A stretch of 64,000 nucleotides of DNA from Fulvimarina uroteuthidis. Its GTDB lineage: Bacteria; Pseudomonadota; Alphaproteobacteria; Rhizobiales; Rhizobiaceae. The position numbers were made by a program, and so were the translations under genes. Each line of letters opens with the position of its first letter. Within the stretch, counting starts at the first letter, position 1. The notes under the pieces are model-generated. The model searched no databases. It was not told the origin of the DNA and was given only the letters and a program-made list of their open reading frames with translations. This document shows positions 8,816 through 16,453 of this stretch, one piece after another. The stretch is from NCBI RefSeq assembly GCF_034321785.1, contig NZ_JAXLPB010000001.1, forward strand, positions 496,001 to 560,000, written 5' to 3'.

Positions 8816-9325
8816 CTACGGCTTGACGATCGTATAGCCGTCCTCGTCGAGACGGATGAGTTCTGCAACGCCCGCCTCGACGACGCTGGCGAAGGGCACG
8901 ATCTCGGGCCGCTTGCCCTCGCTGCGCTCGATCGTGTCCATCGTGTTGCCGCAGGCGGCGAAGCTCACATTGGGCATGGATTGATCGAACGCGGTCAACC
9001 GCTCCATCACCGGCGTCCTGTCCGGGCGCAACATGGCGAGACCGGGGCCGTAGACGACGATGGTGATCTCCACCTCCTCGGCCTTCGCCGTATAGAATCG
9101 GGACACGTTCGCCGCGATCTCGAGCGCCGAGCGCATTGCCGCCTCGTCGTCGTCGGAGACCTGTAGCGCGAGCTTGTGGGTCACGAACCCGCCATCGTCC
9201 TCGCTTTCGCCCTCCTGCGCGAGCGCCGGACCCGAGGCAAGCCCGACGAGGGTCATGCCGGGTCCGAGCAGGCCGATGCTCAGCACGAGGTGGCTAAGGG
9301 CGGATGCGAATGGCGTTGCGGTCAT
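8816..9325 (-). CDS. Periplasmic DsrE-family protein
   Basis: This 169-residue protein has an N-terminal signal peptide (about 35-37 residues ending ASGPALAQ) and then a DsrE/DsrF-like domain: a beta strand with HKLALQVSDDDEAAM, helix ALEIAANVSRFY, strand VEITIVVYGPGLAMLR, and FAACGNTM, whose Cys sits where DsrE proteins carry the sulfur-accepting cysteine. Most DsrE proteins are cytoplasmic, so this one would act in the periplasm. GGGAG precedes the ATG at 9325. It lies between soxB and yeeE on the same strand, suggesting a sulfane-sulfur carrier or binding protein for the Sox system. That role is inference. Confidence 0.75.
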   Translation of the reverse strand: MTATPFASALSHLVLSIGLLGPGMTLVGLASGPALAQEGESEDDGGFVTHKLALQVSDDDEAAMRSALEIAANVSRFYTAKAEEVEITIVVYGPGLAMLRPDRTPVMERLTAFDQSMPNVSFAACGNTMDTIERSEGKRPEIVPFASVVEAGVAELIRLDEDGYTIVKP

Positions 9326-9455
9326 GATGTGACGTCTCCCGGACAGAAGCTCAGACTGGCGTCTGACGCCGTGTCTGGCAAGCATTTCCTCGGACGGTGC
9401 GAGGCACAGGTGGCATCCCCTCCCGCAGCCATGGGAGCGGATGCGGACGGACCGG

Positions 9456-11150
9456 TCATGAGGCGATCTCGACGCTGCGGTTCCTCGTCGGCGTCACGAC
9501 CGGATGGGCGGCGAGATAGCTCTCGCACACCTCCCAGATCGGCGGTCCTTCGGTGCCCTCGTTCACCGAAGCCCAGCCGGCCACGACATAGTCGCGTGCC
9601 GGATCGACCGCCTCTCCGGTTGCAAGAACCGTCATCTTCGAGATGCGCGAGCCGATCGGCTTCGCCGGATCGATGGCGTAGCCCATGCCGCCGACGCGCA
9701 CCATGTCGCCGCCCTGCTGGTAGTAGGGATCGGGGTTGAAGAGATTGTCGGCGACGTCTTCGAGGATCGCCCGGATCGTCTCGCCGGTCATGGTGGAGCG
9801 GTAGGCCGCGGGGTATGTCATGGCGACGGCATTGTGCAGCTGCTCCACCGTGATGTCCTCGCCTGCCGGAAGCGACGTGCCCCAGCGAAAGCCCGGCGAG
9901 AGGGCGATCTCGGCATCGCGCTCTTCGAGAAGCGCATCGAGGATGAGATCGTCCCAGGTGCCGTTGAAATTGCCGCGCCGGTAGAGAAGCCCTTCGGTCT
10001 GTCCCAGAACGCGGGAAAGCTCGGTTTCGTAGGGCGCGCGCACCGCATCGATCTCGGTCGACATCGCCGCGTCCGGTGCGATGATATCGGAAAACACCGG
10101 GATCAGCGTATAGCGGAAATCCTTGAGAGCGCCGCCGGACACGTCGAGATCGAGCCGGCTGACGAACTTGCCGTTCGAACCCGACGCGATCAAAAGGGTC
10201 TGGCCCACCAAAACAGGTTCCGGCAGCGCATCGTGGGTGTGGCCGGTGAGGATGATGTCGATGCCCTCGACCTTCGCGGCAAGACGCCGGTCGACGTCGA
10301 ACCCGTTGTGGGACAGGAGCACCACGAGGTCGGCGCCGGCCGCTCGCGCCTCGCCGACGTGGCGGGCGATCTCTTCGTCGCGAATGCCGAAGGACCATGT
10401 CGGGATCAGCCAGGACGGGTTGGCGATCGGCGTATAGGGGAAGGCCTGGCCGATGACGGCGACCCTTGCGCCGCCGCGCTCCAGCATCCGCCATGCCTCG
10501 AAGGCCGACTCGTTCCATTCCTTGTCGAAGATGTTGGAGCCGAGGAAGGGAAAGCCGAGCCCTTCGATCGCCTCGTTCACCCGTTCCGTGCCGTAGGTGA
10601 ACTCCCAATGGCCGGTCATCGCATCGGGCTTCAGCAGCGCCATGGTGCGGATCATGTCCTGGCCGGCGGTGGCATTGGCGGTGTAGCTGCCCTGCCAGGT
10701 GTCGCCGCCGTCGAAAAGCAGGACATTGTCTTCGCCGCGCTCGGCCCGTGCCCGCCGCACGATGGTGGCGATGCGATCGAGCCCGCCCATCTTGCCGTAT
10801 TGCCGGGCAAGCGCCGAATAGTCGTCGGAGGTCAGCGCGTAGGCGTCCCGACTTCCCGGTTCGATTTCGTAAAGCTTCAGAAAATCCGCACCGCTCACGT
10901 GCGGCGGCAGGCCCGCCACCGCGCCGACGCCGATATTGACCGCCGGCTCGCGGAAATAGACGGGCTTCAGCTGCGCATGGATATCGGTGACGTGAAGGAG
11001 CGTCAGATTGCCGAAATCGGCGGCTCCCAGCAGGTCGTCCTCGCCGACGCGCTGCTGCGCGGCCGCCCTCGACCAGCGCCCGGTGAGGGCCGCCCCGGTC
11101 AGGCCCGATAGCGCCACGGTGGCGGTGAGAAATTCGCGGCGTGAGACCAT
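9456..11150 (-). CDS. soxB: Thiosulfohydrolase SoxB
   Basis: This 564-residue periplasmic enzyme hydrolyses the sulfonate end of the thiosulfate or cysteine-S-sulfonate carried on SoxY, releasing sulfate. A Tat-type signal is seen at the start (VSRREFLTATVALSG). The two-metal (manganese) calcineurin-like site is visible in LLHVTDIHAQLKP, LLFDGGDTWQGSYTAN, TGHWEFTYG, VLLSHNG and ILTGHTHDALP. The C-terminal 5'-nucleotidase-type domain follows, with NFNGTWDDLILDALL. The start MVSRREFL was chosen because it begins the Tat signal; 22 further upstream codons are open. It follows soxA after a 205-base gap that holds a perfect hairpin. Confidence 0.95.
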   Translation of the reverse strand: MVSRREFLTATVALSGLTGAALTGRWSRAAAQQRVGEDDLLGAADFGNLTLLHVTDIHAQLKPVYFREPAVNIGVGAVAGLPPHVSGADFLKLYEIEPGSRDAYALTSDDYSALARQYGKMGGLDRIATIVRRARAERGEDNVLLFDGGDTWQGSYTANATAGQDMIRTMALLKPDAMTGHWEFTYGTERVNEAIEGLGFPFLGSNIFDKEWNESAFEAWRMLERGGARVAVIGQAFPYTPIANPSWLIPTWSFGIRDEEIARHVGEARAAGADLVVLLSHNGFDVDRRLAAKVEGIDIILTGHTHDALPEPVLVGQTLLIASGSNGKFVSRLDLDVSGGALKDFRYTLIPVFSDIIAPDAAMSTEIDAVRAPYETELSRVLGQTEGLLYRRGNFNGTWDDLILDALLEERDAEIALSPGFRWGTSLPAGEDITVEQLHNAVAMTYPAAYRSTMTGETIRAILEDVADNLFNPDPYYQQGGDMVRVGGMGYAIDPAKPIGSRISKMTVLATGEAVDPARDYVVAGWASVNEGTEGPPIWEVCESYLAAHPVVTPTRNRSVEIAS

Positions 11151-11257
11151 GGGTGAGCTCGTGTGTGATTGCGTATGGTGGTCGGCGTGTGCGCGGGAAC
11201 CGCATCGGATGCTCAAAGCCGCCCTCCGGCGACTGCCCCCCGATCCCCAACCCCAAA

Positions 11258-11295
11258 CGCCGTCATCCTCGGGCCCCGTCCCGAGGATGACGGCG
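11258..11295. repeat. Perfect 16-bp-arm inverted repeat between soxA and soxB
   Basis: The arms CGCCGTCATCCTCGGG (11258-11273) and CCCGAGGATGACGGCG (11280-11295) are exact reverse complements around a 6-base loop. No T run follows on either strand, so it is not a standard terminator. It looks like an extragenic palindromic repeat; TCATCCTCGGG-type palindromes are, from memory, common between genes in alphaproteobacteria. Inside the sox transcript it would form a strong hairpin that could separate the soxXYZA and soxB message segments. Confidence 0.75.
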
Positions 11296-11355
11296 GGGTG
11301 AGATTGTCCTGCCCCCGAAACGACGCCCCGGAATGCCGGACGCCGGCCGTGAAAC

Positions 11356-12222
11356 CTACTGGCGGACCGCCGGCGTCTCGACCGACAGATTCTCGCCGCG
11401 CCAGGCGGTGTAGACCTCGAGCGCCATCAGCTCGTCGGAGAACGCGTCCGGAAATTCGGCCCGTGTGTCGCGGATGCAGCCGCGGAAGCGGTTGTGCAAC
11501 GAGACGAGGTTGCCCTGCTTCAACCGGTAGGTCGGAAAACCGTTGGTGTTGCCCTGCGACAGATGATCGGCGCGGATGTAGCGGCCGTTATAGCCCTCGT
11601 GGCAGGTGGCGCAGGACAGGTTCAACTGCCCCGTGCGCAGATAGTAGCGGTCCTTGCCCCGGTTCCACCAGCTCATCATCTCGCCGGCCGCAAGGTCGAT
11701 CGTCACGGGCACGCCCAGCGACTGGTGCTTCACGTAGGCCGTGAGATCCTTCTGGTCCTGCGCGTCGAACGCGTAGGGCTCGGCCTGCATGTTCTCGGCG
11801 CGGCACCGGTTGATCTGCAGCTCGACATTGATCGGCTTGCCGGTCGCCTCGCTCCACTTCGGGAAGGTCGCGCCGACGCCCTGCATGGTCTCGCTTGCAT
11901 CCTCGTGGCAGGACGCACACGACTTGCCGGCCTCGCCCTCGACCGTGTTCCAGATCTCCTCGCCGCGCTCGACGTTCAGCATGCCGGGATTTTCGAAGCT
12001 GTCGGCCTCCATCGCCCTGGTGTCGGGCTCGCGGTAGAGCCAGCCGGACTTCACCTCCTCGAAGGGATGGCCCTCGGGCTGGCTCGGCGCGGGCGCGACC
12101 GTGGTGATCGCAACGCCGTCGATCTCGAGCGTCTCGTCCACCGGATCGGCGAAGGCCCGGGTGCCGAGCGTCGCGCCGGCGAGCACGATCGCGGCCGAGA
12201 GCAGGAATGCTGATGTCTTCAC
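11356..12222 (-). CDS. soxA: SoxA, dihaem c-type cytochrome subunit of the SoxAX complex
   Basis: This 288-residue periplasmic protein works with SoxX to couple thiosulfate to the SoxY cysteine, passing electrons to haem. The signal peptide ends near GTRAFA. Two CxxCH haem sites are present at about residues 102-106 (CASCH) and 204-208 (CATCH), so this is the dihaem type. The active-site cysteine, a persulfurated haem ligand, is RGCIRD near residue 249. The start is a GTG at 12222 with a strong GGGAGGAG about 8 bases before it; the frame continues upstream without a better signal. It is third from the distal end of the sox operon, after soxZ. Confidence 0.95.
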   Translation of the reverse strand: MKTSAFLLSAAIVLAGATLGTRAFADPVDETLEIDGVAITTVAPAPSQPEGHPFEEVKSGWLYREPDTRAMEADSFENPGMLNVERGEEIWNTVEGEAGKSCASCHEDASETMQGVGATFPKWSEATGKPINVELQINRCRAENMQAEPYAFDAQDQKDLTAYVKHQSLGVPVTIDLAAGEMMSWWNRGKDRYYLRTGQLNLSCATCHEGYNGRYIRADHLSQGNTNGFPTYRLKQGNLVSLHNRFRGCIRDTRAEFPDAFSDELMALEVYTAWRGENLSVETPAVRQ

Positions 12223-12312
12223 GCGGGGGCTCCTCCCAATGTTCCATGAATGTCCGGCGGCGGTGCGGAGCCCTGAAGACACCCTTACCCGCACCGGCCT
12301 CTGCCGCAAGCC

Positions 12313-12639
12313 TCAGGCGACCTCGATCGTTTTCTCGTCGGTGTAGGTCGCGCCATTGTCGTCCTTCCAGGTGAAGGTGAACGTGCCGCTCTCGGGGACC
12401 TTGGCCGAAAATTCGAAATAGGGATTGGCCGCGACCGCCGGGTCGAGATCGCACTCGAAGACCTTGGTGCCGTTGAACGAGCAGGTGAAGGTGTTGATGA
12501 TCTCGCGCGGGATCAAATTGCCTTCCTTGTCCTTGCGCTGGCCCGATTCCATGTCGTGGCTGATCAGGGTCTTGATCGTGATGACCTCGCCGGCGGCGGC
12601 GGTCTTGGGCACTTTCACGCGGGGTTTGGGCGTTGCCAT
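12313..12639 (-). CDS. soxZ: SoxZ, sulfur-carrier complex subunit
   Basis: This 108-residue protein has no signal peptide and is exported in complex with SoxY. SoxYZ is the carrier on which thiosulfate sulfur is bound during Sox oxidation. The sequence reads as SoxZ throughout: RVKVPKTAAAGEVITIKTLI, then SHDMESGQRKDKEGNLIP, IINTFTCSFNG, PYFEFSAKVPESGTFTFTW and a C-terminal TYTDEKTIEV. The ATG at 12639 gives the usual N-terminus (MATPKPRVKVP). It lies 100 bases after soxY and 90 before soxA. Confidence 0.96.
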   Translation of the reverse strand: MATPKPRVKVPKTAAAGEVITIKTLISHDMESGQRKDKEGNLIPREIINTFTCSFNGTKVFECDLDPAVAANPYFEFSAKVPESGTFTFTWKDDNGATYTDEKTIEVA

Positions 12640-12739
12640 GTCGTGTCTCTCCTTGAAGGCGCTGCGAACCGGCACGAAGGGCCGGCGAGCGCTAGAAATG
12701 TCCAGCTGTTCGGGGTTGTCCGGCGAAAAGGCTTGCGCC

Positions 12740-13198
12740 TCAGCCGCCGCAGCCGCCGATGGTGACCTTCACTTCCTTCGAATCGGAATAGGTCGCGCCA
12801 TCGCTCATCTTGGCGACCGCGACGACGGTCTGGGTCTTGGCGAGGCGAATGCGGGTGGTCGCTTCCGCCTTGCCGCTCATGGGCGTGAAATGGAACGTGG
12901 CGACCTCCGGATTCGGATTGCCTTCGGCCATCACCGTGACGGATTCGACGTAATCGTCCTCGCTCATCGGGCTTTCGACGGAGATCGAGATCGGCACGGT
13001 GTTGCCGTTCTCCGCGATCTCGGGCGCCGTCAGGCTGATCCGGCCGGTTTGCGGGCTCGTGCCGCCGGTGAATTCGGCGATCGCTTCCCTGGCCGCTTCC
13101 GGCGTCGCGAGGGCGGCCCGCGGCACAAGACCGGCAAGGCCGAGCGTTCCGGCGCCCGCGGCCAGCGTGAAGAGCTTGCGTCGGTTGAGTTGCGTCAT
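12740..13198 (-). CDS. soxY: SoxY, sulfur-carrier protein with C-terminal GGCGG arm
   Basis: This 152-residue periplasmic protein covalently carries the sulfur substrate on the cysteine of a flexible C-terminal arm. The exact Gly-Gly-Cys-Gly-Gly terminus is present (VTIGGCGG). The N-terminus has a Tat-like signal (NRRKLFTLAAGAGTLGLAGLVPRAALA). The middle is a typical immunoglobulin-like SoxY domain (NTVPISISVESPMSEDDYV). The start at 13198 lies 4 bases after the soxX stop, so the two are tightly coupled. Confidence 0.96.
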   Translation of the reverse strand: MTQLNRRKLFTLAAGAGTLGLAGLVPRAALATPEAAREAIAEFTGGTSPQTGRISLTAPEIAENGNTVPISISVESPMSEDDYVESVTVMAEGNPNPEVATFHFTPMSGKAEATTRIRLAKTQTVVAVAKMSDGATYSDSKEVKVTIGGCGG

Positions 13199-13202
13199 GA
13201 GA

Positions 13203-13673
13203 TTACTCGTCCTTGAGCGTTGTGAGATAGGCGACGACGTCTTCGACCTGACCGGCCGACAGGATCGTCCGGCCCTTGAATTCCTCCGCGACATCCACCC
13301 CCACATCGAGCGTGTAGAAGCCCGGCATGATGGTGTCCGGACCGAACACGGCCTTGGCGTTGGCAAGGATCGCGCGGAGCTGCGCCGCGCTCCAGCGGTC
13401 GGCGACACCGTCCATCGACGGCCCGACATTGCCGGGGAACTGGGCGTCGGCGATCTCGGAATTGGCGTGGCAGGCAAGGCAGTTGCCGAGCCCCCGGTCG
13501 GCGAAGACTTCGCGGCCCGCGACCGGATCGCCGGGCTCGCTCGACAACGGCGTTTCGACCGACATGTCGGAGAACGCGACGTCGCCGGGCGCGATATCGG
13601 CGGCGAAAGCCCCGGCCGGAGCGGCCAGAAGCGCCACGCCGAGACCCGATGCGAGCATGTGGACGCGTTTCAT
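13203..13673 (-). CDS. soxX: SoxX, monohaem c-type cytochrome subunit of SoxAX
   Basis: This 156-residue periplasmic cytochrome c partners SoxA and receives electrons from thiosulfate conjugation to SoxY. The signal peptide (LASGLGVALLAAPAGAFA) is followed by a single haem motif, NCLACH, at about residues 64-69. The methionine ligand is in TIMPGFY. The end QVEDVVAYLTTLKDE is typical. GGAGGAA lies upstream of the ATG at 13673, though at a long distance (about 11-12 bases). It is the first gene of the soxXYZAB run, and its promoter must lie in the 288-base gap to the divergent soxS. Confidence 0.95.
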   Translation of the reverse strand: MKRVHMLASGLGVALLAAPAGAFAADIAPGDVAFSDMSVETPLSSEPGDPVAGREVFADRGLGNCLACHANSEIADAQFPGNVGPSMDGVADRWSAAQLRAILANAKAVFGPDTIMPGFYTLDVGVDVAEEFKGRTILSAGQVEDVVAYLTTLKDE

Positions 13674-13731
13674 GTTCAAGACATTCCTCCGTTCGTCGGC
13701 CTTGTTTGACCGATCTTGGGTCCGTTTGGAA

Positions 13732-13762
13732 GCAATCCTGCCCTGGCGGAACGAGGAATTGC
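13732..13762. promoter_or_regulatory. Imperfect inverted repeat in the soxX-soxS intergenic region (possible operator)
   Basis: GCAATCCT (13732-13739) and AGGAATTGC (13754-13762) form a near-palindrome with one extra base, centred about 75 bases upstream of soxX in a 288-base divergent gap. Sox operons in related bacteria are controlled by the ArsR-type repressor SoxR binding in this region. No soxR is in the window, so assignment as an operator is speculative. Confidence 0.2.
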
Positions 13763-13961
13763 AGCATATTATTTCCGCGCGGGCAAAGCGCCGGTCGTAT
13801 CGTCCGCCCGCATGGCAGGCGCTTCGACGGGCCGGCCGTCCCCCTGTTGCGCTGGCACGATGGTCTCGCGCAATGGTGATGAGACCGACCGCCTTGCTCC
13901 CGGCAGAGCGGCGTACGATATCCACGCCATACGCACGATCGTTCGTCTGGATGACAACAGA

Positions 13962-14405
13962 ATGCCCATAGCATCCCGCACGAAAAAAATCCCGCACGGC
14001 GCAAGAGGCATCGCCGTTTCGGCGTGGGTGGCAGCGTTCGGCTTTCTCTGTTCCTTCGCGAACGACGCGCGGGCTGCCGAACTGATCATGCTGGAACAGC
14101 CGGGCTGCGTCTGGTGCAAGGCCTTCGACGAAGAGATCGCACCGGCCTATGCCAGATCCGGCGAAAGCCAGATCGCGCCCCTGCGCCGTGTCGACATCAC
14201 GCAGGACTGGCCGGCGGATCTTGAGGACGTGCGCAAGGAACGGCTGACCCCGACCTTCGTCCTCCTCGACGATGGCGGGACGGAGGTCGACCGGATGCGC
14301 GGCTATCCGGGCGACGAATTCTTCTGGGGGCTGCTCGGCGAGATGCTGGCGAAGCTTCCCGCCGCCGGCGCGGCACCCGGCCCGGACGCGCCTCGCCGAG
14401 ACTGA
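13962..14405 (+). CDS. soxS: SoxS-like periplasmic thioredoxin
   Basis: This 147-residue exported thioredoxin-fold protein is related to SoxS, which in Paracoccus reductively reactivates SoxYZ. A basic N-terminus and a hydrophobic core (GIAVSAWVAAFGFLCSFANDARAAE) form the signal peptide. The active site is the CxxC in LEQPGCVWCKAFDEEI. A cis-proline region (RLTPTFVLLDDGG) follows, and RMRGYPGDEFFW is typical of this subfamily. The ATG at 13962 begins the signal; the frame extends upstream with no support. It is divergent from soxX, as in many sox loci, so both probably share regulation. Confidence 0.85.
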   Translation: MPIASRTKKIPHGARGIAVSAWVAAFGFLCSFANDARAAELIMLEQPGCVWCKAFDEEIAPAYARSGESQIAPLRRVDITQDWPADLEDVRKERLTPTFVLLDDGGTEVDRMRGYPGDEFFWGLLGEMLAKLPAAGAAPGPDAPRRD

Positions 14406-14558
14406 CGTCACCGCGCCGTCGCCGACGGGGAACACACCGGCCTGCCCCGCGAGCTCTTGCGGGAAGACAGACATGGCCGGGGTCGCTATACCGATCGCAC
14501 GAAGGACCGAAGACCGGCCCGCCCCAGACGAAGCCACGCAGCGGAAGGACCAGCACCG

Positions 14559-15503
14559 ATGGCAAGCACACTCGACCAGCTCAGAGACATGACGACCGTG
14601 GTCGCCGATACCGGCGACATGGCCGCGATCAAGGCATTGAGGCCGATCGACTGCACGACCAATCCGAGCATTCTCCTCAAGGTCATCCAGTCGCCGGCCT
14701 CCGAAGAGCTGGTGGCCCGCGAGATCGAAGCGGGCAAGGCGCATGGCAGGACACCGCTTCAGGTCGCCGACGCGCTGACCATCGGGGTGGGAGCCCAACT
14801 CGCCCAGCTCGTTCCCGGGCGCGTCTCGACGGAGGTCGACGCCGACCTGTCCTTCGACCGGGCACGGTCGCTCGAAAAGGCGCGCGACATCGTCAGGGCC
14901 TACGCGGAAAAGGGCGTTCCGCGCGACCGGATCCTGATCAAGCTCGCCTCCACCTGGGAAGGCATCCGTGCTGCCGAAATCCTCGAGGCCGAAGGCATCC
15001 AGTGCAATCTCACCCTCCTGTTCTGCCTGGAACAGGCGGTCGCCTGCGCCGAGGCCGGCGTCTTCCTGATCTCGCCCTTCGTCGGTCGGATCACCGACTA
15101 TTACGCAAAGGCGGAAGGCAGGACATTCTCGGCGGAGGAGGATCCGGGCGTCCTCTCGGTCAAGCGGATCTACGACTATTACAAGTCGAACGGCGTGCAG
15201 ACGATCGTGATGGGCGCCTCGTTCCGCAACACCGGACAGATCACGGCGCTGGCAGGTTGCGACCGGCTGACGATCTCGCCGGCGCTCCTGCACGAGCTGG
15301 CCGGCGACGAGAGCGAACTGACGCGCCGGCTCTCGCCGGACACGGCCCGCCCCATGGACAGACTGCCGATGGACGAAGCAAGTTTCCGCTGGGGTCTCAA
15401 CGCCGACCCGATGGCGACGGAAAAGCTTGCCGATGGCATCCGCAATTTCGACGCGGATCACAAGAAGCTTCTGGCGCTCCTGGCCGACAAGCTTGCGGCC
15501 TGA
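14559..15503 (+). CDS. tal: Transaldolase
   Basis: This 314-residue cytoplasmic enzyme of the non-oxidative pentose phosphate pathway moves a dihydroxyacetone unit between sedoheptulose-7-phosphate and glyceraldehyde-3-phosphate. The Schiff-base lysine is Lys128 in RILIKLASTWEG. The first strand motif DCTTNPSILLK and the phosphate-binding GASFRNTGQI are clear. It is of the classic TalB length. The ATG at 14559 (MASTLDQLRD) has GGAAGGA upstream. It lies 150 bases after soxS on the same strand. A metabolic link with Sox-driven growth is possible but not shown. Confidence 0.96.
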   Translation: MASTLDQLRDMTTVVADTGDMAAIKALRPIDCTTNPSILLKVIQSPASEELVAREIEAGKAHGRTPLQVADALTIGVGAQLAQLVPGRVSTEVDADLSFDRARSLEKARDIVRAYAEKGVPRDRILIKLASTWEGIRAAEILEAEGIQCNLTLLFCLEQAVACAEAGVFLISPFVGRITDYYAKAEGRTFSAEEDPGVLSVKRIYDYYKSNGVQTIVMGASFRNTGQITALAGCDRLTISPALLHELAGDESELTRRLSPDTARPMDRLPMDEASFRWGLNADPMATEKLADGIRNFDADHKKLLALLADKLAA

Positions 15504-15712
15504 CGCGCGCCGCGCACATGACCGTCCGGTCGCGCCGCGCAAGGCAAGACCGGACGTCGATCACGCGTGAGCACGAAGCGCCCTGGAGGTCGGTACCGGA
15601 CACCATCGGCCGGATCGGGCGCCGGGAGCGGCGAAAGCGCTGCGGCCGCCGGCCCGCTCACCGGCCAGGCTTGCCTCCGTCGACTTCGTCGTGTGGAAAC
15701 GGCAAGGCGCGC

Positions 15713-16453
15713 TCAGCACCGCGCGGCCTGGCCCGATTGCCGGAACGGCCCGATGATGCGTTCGTACTCGACCTCCGGCATGCCGTACGCCCCGCCGGTC
15801 AACCGTTGCAATTTCTCGCGCTGGACGATGGTAATCCGGCCGCGCTGGGCGCGGATCAGCCCGGCGCCCTCCAGATGATGTGTCGCGAGCGTCACGGTGG
15901 AGCGCCTGACCGAAAGCATGGTGCCCAGGAAATCATGGGTGAGTTCGATCTCGTTCCCGTCGATCCGGTCATGGCACATCAGCAGCCACCGCGCGAGGCG
16001 CTCTTCCACCGTGTAATTGGCGTTCGCGAGCGCGGTCTGGATCGCCTGCGTCGCCAGCACGTGCTGGAACCGCGAGATCAGCCGGTTGACCTCGGGACGC
16101 CGGTCACAGATGTCGCGGAGAATCTCCGCACTGATCGTCAGGCAGGTTCCCGGCACCTGCATGAGGCTGGAATGGGGAAGCGTGTCGACGCCGAAGGCCG
16201 CCGCCCCGCCGACGACGCCTTCCCGCCCGACAATGCCGATTTCCGCGCTTCTGCCGTCGTTGGACGTCAAAACGAGCGAGCAGATGCCGCTTTCGGGAAA
16301 CCAGACATGTTCGATGTGCGTGGAGGCCGAGATCACCGTGTCTCCACGCGCGCGGTCGATCCGTTCGAGATGGGGCCGCAAGACCTCGAAATCCGGTTCT
16401 TTTAGCTGGCTAATTAATAGGTTTCGACAATTTTCTAGCGAAAGTTTCAACAT
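15713..16453 (-). CDS. Crp/Fnr-family transcriptional regulator
   Basis: This 246-residue regulator has an N-terminal cyclic-nucleotide-binding-type beta roll (about residues 20-130, with HVWFPESGICSLVL and EIGIVGREGVVGGAAAFG) and a C-terminal winged helix. The recognition segment is LGTMLSVRRSTVTLATHHLEGAGLI. It lacks the N-terminal cysteine cluster of oxygen-sensing FNR, so an oxygen-labile iron-sulfur cluster is unlikely. GAGGGAGG precedes the ATG at 16453. The ligand and regulon are unknown. It is flanked by transaldolase (convergent) and by a 690-base AT-rich gap upstream. Confidence 0.9.
   Translation of the reverse strand: MLKLSLENCRNLLISQLKEPDFEVLRPHLERIDRARGDTVISASTHIEHVWFPESGICSLVLTSNDGRSAEIGIVGREGVVGGAAAFGVDTLPHSSLMQVPGTCLTISAEILRDICDRRPEVNRLISRFQHVLATQAIQTALANANYTVEERLARWLLMCHDRIDGNEIELTHDFLGTMLSVRRSTVTLATHHLEGAGLIRAQRGRITIVQREKLQRLTGGAYGMPEVEYERIIGPFRQSGQAARC

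Noticed and set aside
13203..15542. A 779-codon minus-strand frame reaching from transaldolase into soxX
   Set aside because: Only the last 156 codons are SoxX, with their own start at 13673. The rest is antisense to soxS and transaldolase.
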